Assembly: GCA_027449165.1 (NCBI GenBank)
Contig: DAIDMD010000137.1
Location: 1-42,659 of the forward strand
Origin: Acidiferrobacter sp.
Lineage (GTDB): Bacteria > Pseudomonadota > Gammaproteobacteria > Acidiferrobacterales > Acidiferrobacteraceae
Direction of reading: 5' to 3'
Length of the DNA stretch: 42,659 bases
Part shown: positions 18,359-25,331 of the stretch, in pieces
How positions within the stretch are numbered: the first letter of the stretch is position 1
Layout of the letters: every line of letters begins with the position of its first letter
Notes under the pieces: model-generated
What the model was told of the DNA's origin: nothing
Database searches by the model: none
What the model saw: only the letters and a program-made list of their open reading frames with translations
Program-made: the position numbers and the translations under genes

Positions 18359-18840
18359 CCGCCCTGCCGCGTCTTCCGATCATGCCCCTCCTGCTGGCCG
18401 CGCATATCCTGTCGGTGGTCCTATGGATAGGCGGCATGGCCTTCGTCACCACCGTCGTCCTTCCGGCCCTGGCCCGCTTGCCGGCCGGGCAACGCATCCC
18501 GGCGTTTCTCGAGATCGAGCGGCGATTCGGGCGGCAGGCGCGCGTCTGGGTGCTCATCGCCGGCGCAAGCGGTGCCGGTCTGCTGGCGCGGCTGCACCTT
18601 GAGGGGCTCATGGGCACGGCCCACGGCCTGTGGCTCGATGCCATGATCGCCTTCTGGGGGTTATTTGCCCTGCTGCTTTTCGTCGCGGAGCCGGCGTTCC
18701 TGCACCGGCGCCTGCAAGAACGCGCATCGCGCGATGGCGAGGCGGCGCGGGTACTATTGCTGCGCGGGCACGTCGTCTTGCTGGCGCTCGCCCTCTTCGT
18801 GGTGGCCGCCGCGGTGCTGGGCGCGCAGGGCGCCGGATGA
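18355..18840 (+). CDS. Small CopD-like four-helix membrane protein
   Basis: A 161-residue protein with four predicted transmembrane helices. The first, AAHILSVVLWIGGMAFVTTVVLPAL, has the H-x7-GG pattern seen in CopD/DUF2269-type membrane proteins that may bind copper or haem. It is the last gene of the five-gene hemerythrin-NnrS operon, with a four-base overlap to nnrS, and ends eight bases before the convergent nrdG stop. No terminator fits in that gap. Role unknown; probably an accessory of the NnrS-like proteins. Confidence 0.65.
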   Translation: MTALPRLPIMPLLLAAHILSVVLWIGGMAFVTTVVLPALARLPAGQRIPAFLEIERRFGRQARVWVLIAGASGAGLLARLHLEGLMGTAHGLWLDAMIAFWGLFALLLFVAEPAFLHRRLQERASRDGEAARVLLLRGHVVLLALALFVVAAAVLGAQGAG

Positions 18841-18847
18841 GCCGGCG

Positions 18848-19534
18848 CTAGTCGGGCAGCACCACCCCCGGCATGATCGCCCGCAGTCTTGCGGCAAGCT
18901 CCGGGGTGAGCCATGGACGATAACTTCCTGCGAGTCGCGGGTCCGGACAGCCCATCGGGCGGAAGTTCCTTAACGTCACGGAGCGCGCGCCCAGGGCGGC
19001 AAGCTCGGCGACCATGGTCGTGAGATCGCGGTCGGACAGGAGCTCGGGGTGGACGGTCGTGCGCAGCTCGTGGGGCTTGCCGCTTTGCAGCAGGATCTCG
19101 ACCGACTCGCGGGCCGCCGCGCCGCTCCCGTCCCGGGTGGTGATGGCGGGATAGCGGGCAAAGGGCCCCTTGACGTCAAGGCCCACCCAGTCGATGTTGC
19201 GAAGAAGATATTGGAAGCGCCGAGGTGATACACCGGCGGTGTGGAGCGCGGTCCCGAACCCGAGCGCGCGGACCTCCGCCAGCGCCTCTCCGACGGCCTT
19301 TGCCTGGGCCAGCGGTTCCCCGCCGCTTGCGACCACCGCATCCAGAAGGCCCACGCGGGTCTCCAGGAATCGGCGCACGGACGGCCACGACAAGGCTGCC
19401 CCGGTCGTCCAGAGGTGGCTATTGTGGCAATAGGGGCAGCGCCACGGACAGCCGCCGACGAACACAACGGCGGCCTGGCGCCCGGGATAGTCCACGCTGC
19501 TCCAGGGCACGAGGCCGCCCAGGCGCAGGTTCAC
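18848..19534 (-). CDS. nrdG: Anaerobic ribonucleoside-triphosphate reductase activating protein
   Basis: A 228-residue radical SAM enzyme that installs the glycyl radical on NrdD. The cluster motif is GCPWRCPYC (C29, C33, C36), preceded by SSVDYPG, with SGGEPL after it, typical of the longer NrdG2 subgroup. The start is taken as the GTG at 19534, which overlaps the stop of the small glycyl-radical gene (GTGA); the frame runs 35 codons further up without matching the family. The order nrdD, radical subunit, nrdG with overlaps implies one transcript under the FNR-like box at 21788-21801. Confidence 0.9.
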   Translation of the reverse strand: MNLRLGGLVPWSSVDYPGRQAAVVFVGGCPWRCPYCHNSHLWTTGAALSWPSVRRFLETRVGLLDAVVASGGEPLAQAKAVGEALAEVRALGFGTALHTAGVSPRRFQYLLRNIDWVGLDVKGPFARYPAITTRDGSGAAARESVEILLQSGKPHELRTTVHPELLSDRDLTTMVAELAALGARSVTLRNFRPMGCPDPRLAGSYRPWLTPELAARLRAIMPGVVLPD

Positions 19535-19713
19535 GCCGAAAGCCGCGCCTCCACGAAGAAGGTCCGCTCGTAATGCTCGCCCTTCTTGCCTTCGTTGAAC
19601 GAGGCCACCGGCCGATGGTAGCCCATCACCCGCGTCCACACCTCGCAGACCTGCCGTTCCTCGGGGCGCAGCCCGCCGCCGGTCTCGCTTCTACCGCTTG
19701 GTATCGTATTCAT
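19531..19713 (-). CDS. Separate glycyl-radical domain of anaerobic ribonucleotide reductase
   Basis: A 60-residue protein matching only the extreme C-terminus of class III ribonucleotide reductase. CEVWTRVMGYHRPVASF aligns with the RRVCGYLGSP region of E. coli NrdD, in which the glycine of RVCGY carries the radical; here that is Gly31. FNEGKKGEHYERTFF continues the same tail. The large NrdD upstream stops before this motif. The start at 19713 follows a clear GGAGG at -5 to -9; another in-frame ATG at 19731 overlaps the nrdD stop. Its own ribosome site argues for a genuine separate subunit rather than a frameshift. It overlaps nrdG by three bases. Confidence 0.82.
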   Translation of the reverse strand: MNTIPSGRSETGGGLRPEERQVCEVWTRVMGYHRPVASFNEGKKGEHYERTFFVEARLSA

Positions 19714-19727
19714 AACGTCCTCCAGTG

Positions 19728-21728
19728 TCATTCACCCTGTGCCAGGGCCCGCCGCCGCGCCCACGCCTCTTCGTCGCAGGTCGGGCAAAAGATGTGCTCG
19801 CCCGCGAGATAGCCGTGGCGCGGGCAGATCGAAAACGTCGGCGTGATGGTGATGTAGGGAAGCCGAAAGCGCGTCAAGGCGCGACGCACGAGGTCGCGCG
19901 CGACCGAGGCGTCCGACAACCGCTCGTTCATGTAGAGGTGCAGCACCGTGCCGCCGGTATAGCGTCTCTGGAGATCCTCCTGGCGCTCGAGCGCCTCGAA
20001 CGGGTCGTCGGTGAAGCCGACCGGCAGCTGCGACGAGTTCGTGTAGTAGGGGCGCTCGGTGGTCCCGGCCTGCAGGATGCCGGGAAAGCGCTTGCGGTCG
20101 GCGCGCGCGAACCGGTAGGTAGCTCCCTCGGCCGGAGAGGCCTCGAGGTTGTAGAGGTGGCCCGTCTGTTCCTGAAAGTCGGCGATCCGCGCACGGATAT
20201 GGTCGAGCAGACGGCAGGCGAACGCGTGCCCCTCGGGCCGCGTGATATCGATCTCGCCGGCCGTGAAGTTCCGCACCATCTCGTTGATCCCATTTACCCC
20301 GATGGTCGAGAAGTGGTTGCGCAAGGTGCCCAGGTAGCGCTTCGTGTAGGGGAACAGACCCTGGTCCATGTAGGTCTGTATGGCCTTGCGCTTGATCTCG
20401 AGGCTCGTGCGCGCGAGCTCGAGCAGCTGGTCGAGATTGCGGAACAGGCCCGCCTCGTCGCCGCGGTGCAGGTATCCCAAGCGCGCGCAATTGATGGTGA
20501 CGACCCCGAGCGACCCGGTCTGCTCGGCCGACCCGAACAGGCCGTTGCCGCGCTTCAAAAGCTCAGTGAGATCGAGCTGCAGGCGGCAGCACATGGAACG
20601 GACCATGTGCGGCTTCAGGTCGGAATTCAAGAAGTTCTGGAAGTAGGGCAGACCGTATTTCGCGGTCAGGGAGAAGAGCCGTTCGACATTCTCCCCTTCC
20701 CAGTCGAAGTCTGGGGTGATGTTGTAGGTCGGGATCGGGAACGTGAATACCCGGCCCTTGGCGTCGCCGGTCTCCATGACCTCGAGATAGGCCTTGTTGA
20801 TCATGGCCATCTCGGGCGCCAGCTCGCCGTAGGTAAAGGGCATCTCCTCGCCGCCCACGACCGGCACCTGGTCGCGCAGGTCCTCGGGGCAGGTCCAGTC
20901 GAAGGTCAGGTTGGTAAACGGCGTCTGGGTGCCCCAGCGCGAGGGGATGTTGAGGTTATAGATGAGCTCCTGGATGCACTGCAGGACCTCCTCATAGCGC
21001 ATGCGATCCTTGCGCACAAAGGGCGCGAGGTAGGTGTCGAACGAGCTGAAGGCCTGCGCGCCGGCCCATTCGTTCTGCAAGGTCCCGAGGAAGTTCACGA
21101 TCTGGCCGACGGCGCTCGAGAGGTGCTTGGGCGGGCTCGCCTCGACCTTGTTTGCGACCCCGTTTAGGCCCTCGTTGAGCAGCGTGCGCAAAGACCAGCC
21201 GGCGCAATAGCCGGACAGCATGTCGAGGTCGTGGATGTGCAGCGCGCCGTCTTGGTGTGCCTCGCCCACCTCCTTCGGGTAGACGTGGTTCAGCCAGAAG
21301 TTCGCGACCATCTTGCCCGACACGCTCAGTATGAGCCCGCCCAGCGAATAACCCTGGTTAGCATTGGCCTGTACCCGCCAATCGCGGCGATCCAGGTATT
21401 CGGTGATCGCTTCCTCGACCTCGACCCGGACCTTGCCTTGTTCGCGGGTCAGCCGCCGCTTCTCGCGGTAGACGATGTAGGCGCGCGCGGTGCGCCGGTA
21501 GCCGTGGGCCAGGAGGTTGTCTTCCACGAGGTCCTGCACCGTCTCCACGTCGGGGCTCCCCGGGGGACAGCGGGTCCCGACCTCCTGGGTCATGAGCGCC
21601 GCCTCGTCGGGCCCGTACTCGCCGGTCGCAAGCCCGGCGCGCAGCAGGGCGTAGTAGATCTTACGGTCATCGAAGTGTACGACACGACCGTCGCGCTTGC
21701 GTACCTGCTCGGGATATCCGGTGCCCAT
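19728..21728 (-). CDS. nrdD: Anaerobic ribonucleoside-triphosphate reductase, large part without glycyl-radical site
   Basis: A 666-residue class III reductase chain that makes deoxynucleotides without oxygen. An ATP-cone (about residues 6-95, VRKRDGRVVHFDDRKI) leads into the barrel domain with YSLGGL, HIHDLDMLSGYCAGWSL, CPEDLRDQ and TINCARLGY. It ends with SICPRHGYLAGEHIFCPTC (C635, C648, C651), a zinc-ribbon-like segment, and stops. The RVxGY glycyl-radical segment that normally follows is encoded by the next gene. The catalytic chain is otherwise complete. Transcription probably starts near 21753, 41.5 bases from the FNR-like box centre, with a 25-base leader. Confidence 0.93.
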   Translation of the reverse strand: MGTGYPEQVRKRDGRVVHFDDRKIYYALLRAGLATGEYGPDEAALMTQEVGTRCPPGSPDVETVQDLVEDNLLAHGYRRTARAYIVYREKRRLTREQGKVRVEVEEAITEYLDRRDWRVQANANQGYSLGGLILSVSGKMVANFWLNHVYPKEVGEAHQDGALHIHDLDMLSGYCAGWSLRTLLNEGLNGVANKVEASPPKHLSSAVGQIVNFLGTLQNEWAGAQAFSSFDTYLAPFVRKDRMRYEEVLQCIQELIYNLNIPSRWGTQTPFTNLTFDWTCPEDLRDQVPVVGGEEMPFTYGELAPEMAMINKAYLEVMETGDAKGRVFTFPIPTYNITPDFDWEGENVERLFSLTAKYGLPYFQNFLNSDLKPHMVRSMCCRLQLDLTELLKRGNGLFGSAEQTGSLGVVTINCARLGYLHRGDEAGLFRNLDQLLELARTSLEIKRKAIQTYMDQGLFPYTKRYLGTLRNHFSTIGVNGINEMVRNFTAGEIDITRPEGHAFACRLLDHIRARIADFQEQTGHLYNLEASPAEGATYRFARADRKRFPGILQAGTTERPYYTNSSQLPVGFTDDPFEALERQEDLQRRYTGGTVLHLYMNERLSDASVARDLVRRALTRFRLPYITITPTFSICPRHGYLAGEHIFCPTCDEEAWARRRALAQGE

Positions 21729-21787
21729 AGGACCCTACTCCTTGTGTTTCGGGAAGCTAGGAATACAACTTCTTGCGTTTCTACCTC

Positions 21788-21801
21788 TTGACATCCGTCA
21801 A
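21788..21801. promoter_or_regulatory. FNR-like box between nrdD and the radical SAM-ubiUV operon
   Basis: TTGACATCCGTCAA is a perfect palindrome of the TTGAC variant half-site and matches TTGAT-N4-ATCAA at 8 of 10. At -41.5 it would place starts at about 21753 for nrdD and about 21836 for the rightward operon, both 20-25 bases before start codons, so it can serve both. Confidence 0.72.
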
Positions 21802-21855
21802 TTCGGCGCACCCCCCGTCTGCGTAGACTGCTGTCCCTGAATTGCGGATTCGCAG

Positions 21856-22542
21856 GTGGGGTGTGGCGTGCATGTGACGACGGCGGTGGCAAGGGGAGAC
21901 GACGCCGGGCGCCGGTCCCCTGTGGTGGCCGCCTATCGCCTGCGCGGCGCGGTCTATCTGAACCTCACCAACCGTTGTACCCTGCGGTGCCGGTTTTGCC
22001 CGAAGTTCCATGGTCTGTGGACGGTCGGGGAGGCGCGGCTGCGGCTCCGGGCGGCCGACGAGCCGTCGGTCGCAACCCTGATCGAGGCGGCGGGCGCCGA
22101 AGGGCCGTGCACCGAATACGTCTTTTGCGGGTTGGGGGAGCCTACCACCCGCTGGGCTGATCTCCTGACCGTGGCGGCGGCCTTGCGCGCTGCGGGTCGG
22201 CCGATACGCCTCAACACCGACGGCTTGGCAAGCCTCGTCCATGGCCGCGACGTCGCGCCGGAGCTCGCAGGCCTTGTAGACCACGTCTCGATCTCGCTCA
22301 ACGCCGCCGACGAGGCGACCTACGAACGCCTCTGCCGCCCGAGCCGCCCCGGGAGCTACGCGGCCATGCTGGCGTTCGCGGCGCGCTGCCGGGCCTTCGT
22401 GCCGCAAGTCACCCTGACGGCCGTCGCCGGCCTGGAGGGCGTGGACATAGACGCATGCGCGCGCATCGCGCGCGAGTTGGGTGTCGCGTTTCGGGCGCGC
22501 CCCCTGGAGTCGACCGATGGCCGTTCTTTCCGAGTTCGTTGA
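21856..22542 (+). CDS. Radical SAM protein, TatD-linked (TIGR04038-like) type
   Basis: A 228-residue radical SAM protein. The cluster motif is LNLTNRCTLRCRFC (C41, C45, C48), with the GLGEPT segment and SISLNAAD strand expected of the barrel. It is shorter than most radical SAM enzymes and has no extra cluster domain. Its resemblance is to small radical SAM proteins found beside TatD nucleases; no substrate is known. The first codon is uncertain among several in-frame GTG codons (21856, 21868, 21874). It opens a five-gene operon that contains ubiU and ubiV, behind an FNR-like box, which suggests work under low oxygen. Confidence 0.72.
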   Translation: MGCGVHVTTAVARGDDAGRRSPVVAAYRLRGAVYLNLTNRCTLRCRFCPKFHGLWTVGEARLRLRAADEPSVATLIEAAGAEGPCTEYVFCGLGEPTTRWADLLTVAAALRAAGRPIRLNTDGLASLVHGRDVAPELAGLVDHVSISLNAADEATYERLCRPSRPGSYAAMLAFAARCRAFVPQVTLTAVAGLEGVDIDACARIARELGVAFRARPLESTDGRSFRVR

Positions 22543-23449
22543 GACCTTCGGACAGCAGCAGCTCCGCGAGTTCGGGGAGCGCGTCCACAAGGTCACCGTA
22601 GATGCCGGCTTTACCTGCCCCAATCGGGACGGCCTGCGGGGGCGCGGGGGCTGCACGTTCTGCAACAATAAGTCGTTTCATCCGGCGACGGCCGCCCGCG
22701 GCATCGCCGATCAGGTGCGCGAAGGCATGCGATGCGTCTGGCGGCGGACCCGCGCGCGCAAGGTCATCGCCTATTTCCAGACCTACACGAACACCTATGC
22801 CCCCCTGCCGCAGCTTGCGGCCGCCTATGAGGAGGCCCTGGCGGTGCCGGGCGTCGTGGGGCTCAGCGTCGGGACGCGCCCCGATTGCCTGCCCGAGCCC
22901 GTGGCGGCCTTGATCGCGTCGTATCGCGACCGGGGGCTGCGGGTGTGGGTGGAGCTCGGGCTGCAATCGAGCTTCGACGAGACCCTTGCGCGCGTCAACC
23001 GCGGGCACGGCTACCGCGAGTATCGCGAGGCCATCGCCCTGTTGCGGCGCTACCGGATCCCGGTGTGCACCCATCTGATCGTGGGCCTCCCGGGGGAGGG
23101 CCGCGAGCATGCCCTGCACACGTTGGCCCGGGTCCTGTCTTTGGGCGTCTCCGGACTGAAGATCCACCCGCTGCACGTCGTGCGCGGCAGCCGCCTGGCC
23201 CATGATTTTCGGGCCGGGCGGATCGTACCGCTCGACCTTTCGACCTACGTCGGCATCGTCGCCGATCTCGTCGAACGGACCCCCCGCCATGTGGTCTTCC
23301 ATCGCCTCACCGGGACGGCCAAGGCGGCCCTGCTGCTTGCCCCCGACTGGTGTCTGGGGAAGTGGCGGGTGCTGAACGCCATCACCGCCGAATTGGCGCG
23401 GCGCGGGACTCGCCAGGGGGTGCTGGCGTGCGAGGGGGCGTCATGGTAG
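22517..23449 (+). CDS. YhcC-family radical SAM protein (TIGR01212)
   Basis: A 310-residue radical SAM protein aligning along its length with E. coli YhcC: HKVTVDAGFTCPNRDG, GRGGCTFCN (cluster cysteines C34, C46, C49), YFQTYTNTYAP, VGLSVGTRPDC, VELGLQSSFDETL, HLIVGLPGEG and GLKIHPLHVV. Its function is not established. The ATG at 22517 is chosen because the alignment begins there; it overlaps the previous gene by 26 bases. Placement directly before ubiU is notable because ubiU and ubiV carry out the oxygen-independent hydroxylations of ubiquinone synthesis. Confidence 0.87.
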   Translation: MAVLSEFVETFGQQQLREFGERVHKVTVDAGFTCPNRDGLRGRGGCTFCNNKSFHPATAARGIADQVREGMRCVWRRTRARKVIAYFQTYTNTYAPLPQLAAAYEEALAVPGVVGLSVGTRPDCLPEPVAALIASYRDRGLRVWVELGLQSSFDETLARVNRGHGYREYREAIALLRRYRIPVCTHLIVGLPGEGREHALHTLARVLSLGVSGLKIHPLHVVRGSRLAHDFRAGRIVPLDLSTYVGIVADLVERTPRHVVFHRLTGTAKAALLLAPDWCLGKWRVLNAITAELARRGTRQGVLACEGASW

Positions 23450-24450
23450 CCGTCCCCGAGCTCGTGTGTCCGGCCGGGACCCTGGCGGCCCTCGAGGCCG
23501 CAGTCGATCACGGGGCCGATGCCGTTTACGTGGGCCTGCGCAACGAGACCAACGCGCGCAACTTCCCGGGCCTCAACCTGACGGCGACCGATCTCGCGTC
23601 CGGCGTCCGCTATGCCCATGACCGCAAACGCAAGGTCTACCTGGCCCTGAACACCTATGCCCAGCCGGGGCGGGTGGCCTTGTGGCGGCAGACCGCCGAC
23701 CAGGCGGTCGCCGCCGGGGTCGACGCCATCATCGCCGCCGATCTTGCCGTTTTGCGCCATTGTGCCGAACGCCACCCCGCGGTGCCGCGCCACCTGTCGG
23801 TCCAGGGATCGGCCACCAATGCCGAGTCGCTGCGGTTTTACGCCGAGACCTTCGGGGCCGTCCGCGCCATCCTGCCGCGCGTCCTGGCCCTGAATCAGGT
23901 GCGCAAGATTGCCACGGGCGCGCCCCTGGACCTCGAGGTCTTCGCGTTCGGAGGCCTGTGCGTCATGGTCGAGGGGCGCTGCGCGCTCTCTTCCTATGCC
24001 ACCGGGGTCTCCCCCAACACCTGCGGGGCCTGTTCGCCGGCGTCCGCGGTGCGCTGGGAAGAGGAGGGCGGCCGCCGGCGCGTGCGCCTGAACGGCATCC
24101 TGATCGACGCATTCCAAAAGAACGAGAAGGCCGGCTACCCCACGATCTGCAAGGGACGCTTCAAGGTCGACAACCGCATCACCTATGCCCTCGAGGAGCC
24201 GACCAGCCTGAATGTGTTGCCGATCCTGGGCGATCTGGCGCGCGTCCCGGTGCGCGCGATCAAGATCGAGGGGCGCCAGCGCTCCCCATCCTACGTCGCG
24301 CGCGTCACCGCCATCATGCGCGCCGCCCTCGACGCCTGTGCCCGCGACCCGGAGGGCTTCACCGTCCGTCCGGAATGGGCCGAGGGCCTCAACGCCTTGT
24401 CCGAGGGCCACAAGCAGACCCTGGGCGCCTTCCATAGGCCGTGGCGATGA
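23443..24450 (+). CDS. ubiU: UbiU, oxygen-independent ubiquinone hydroxylation protein (U32 family)
   Basis: UbiU works with UbiV to hydroxylate the ubiquinone ring without oxygen. Although the family is named peptidase U32, this subgroup binds a [4Fe-4S] cluster. The four cluster cysteines are at C173, C180, C197 and C236, each offset by exactly four from C169, C176, C193 and C232 of E. coli UbiU. Other shared stretches are PELVCPAGTLAAL, TNARNFPGLNLT, HLSVQGSATN, NEKAGYPTICKGR and KIEGRQRSPSYV. The 335-residue length is normal. The ATG at 23443 overlaps the YhcC-like stop by seven bases. Confidence 0.95.
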   Translation: MVAVPELVCPAGTLAALEAAVDHGADAVYVGLRNETNARNFPGLNLTATDLASGVRYAHDRKRKVYLALNTYAQPGRVALWRQTADQAVAAGVDAIIAADLAVLRHCAERHPAVPRHLSVQGSATNAESLRFYAETFGAVRAILPRVLALNQVRKIATGAPLDLEVFAFGGLCVMVEGRCALSSYATGVSPNTCGACSPASAVRWEEEGGRRRVRLNGILIDAFQKNEKAGYPTICKGRFKVDNRITYALEEPTSLNVLPILGDLARVPVRAIKIEGRQRSPSYVARVTAIMRAALDACARDPEGFTVRPEWAEGLNALSEGHKQTLGAFHRPWR

Positions 24451-25331
24451 GGCTCGCCCTCGCCCCCATACCGTTCTTCTGGCCGGCCGACGCCCTCGCC
24501 GACTTCTACCGGATGATCGCGCAGACGGCGGTCGATATCGTCTATTTGGGCGAGACCGTCTGCTACAAGCGCCGCGGTCCTACCCTGGCCGAGTGGATGG
24601 CGATCGCCGAGGGGCTTGCCGATCACGGCAAGGAGGTGGTGCTGTCGAGCCTGGTGCTGGTCGACGGCGAGGCCGAGCTGAAGGCGACCCGCAGGCTGTG
24701 CGAGAACGGCCGTTTCCTGGTGGAGGCCAACGACATGAGCGCGGTCTCCTTATGCCGCGGCGCGCGCTTTGTCGCCGGCGCCACGCTGAACATCTATAAC
24801 GAGGACGCCCTGGGGATACTGGCCGATGCCGGCGCCGTGCGGTTCGTGGCGTCCCTGGAGTTGAGCGGTACCGCCCTCGCGACCTTGCGTGCCTCGGGTC
24901 CCGCGGACATCGGCTGCGAGGCCCTGGCCTTCGGTCGCCCGGCGCTGGCCTATTCGGCGCGCTGTTTCAGCGCGCGCAACGCCGACCGCGGCAAGGATCA
25001 GTGCGAGTGGGTCTGCGAGCGGGAACCCGAAGGGGTCCTGGTCCGGACCCAGGAGGACGACGCGTTTCTCGCCCTAAACGGTCTTCAGATCCATGCCGCG
25101 CGCCCGGTCAATTATCTGGCCGAGGTCGATGCCATGCGCGATGCGGGCGTCGACATCCTGCGCATCATGCCGGAGGTCCGCGATACGGCGCTCGTCATCG
25201 ACGCCTTTCGCGGCGTCCTCGACGGGCGTTACCCCGTCACCGAGGCCCAGGCGCGTCTCGCCCCCGTGACCGGCGGCCAGGACGCCAACGGCTATTGGCG
25301 GGGGGCAGCCGGACGCAGCCACGTCCCGTGA
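24447..25331 (+). CDS. ubiV: UbiV, oxygen-independent ubiquinone hydroxylation protein (U32 family)
   Basis: The partner of UbiU. The 294-residue protein starts LALAPIPFFWPADALADFY and YLGETVCYKRR. Cluster cysteines are C39, C173, C186 and C190, reproducing the C39 and C-x12-C-x3-C spacing of E. coli UbiV. The ATG at 24447 overlaps the ubiU stop as ATGA; a GTG two codons earlier is possible. With UbiT (30866-31300) it completes the UbiTUV set of the anaerobic route. The stop overlaps the GTG of the lipoate-ligase/DUF116 gene, so all three are likely translated in concert. Confidence 0.94.
   Translation: MRLALAPIPFFWPADALADFYRMIAQTAVDIVYLGETVCYKRRGPTLAEWMAIAEGLADHGKEVVLSSLVLVDGEAELKATRRLCENGRFLVEANDMSAVSLCRGARFVAGATLNIYNEDALGILADAGAVRFVASLELSGTALATLRASGPADIGCEALAFGRPALAYSARCFSARNADRGKDQCEWVCEREPEGVLVRTQEDDAFLALNGLQIHAARPVNYLAEVDAMRDAGVDILRIMPEVRDTALVIDAFRGVLDGRYPVTEAQARLAPVTGGQDANGYWRGAAGRSHVP

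Noticed and set aside
23443-25331. Annotation of the two U32-family genes as peptidases or collagenases
   Set aside because: The cysteine spacing matches UbiU and UbiV exactly, and the fold is used for Fe-S dependent hydroxylation rather than proteolysis.
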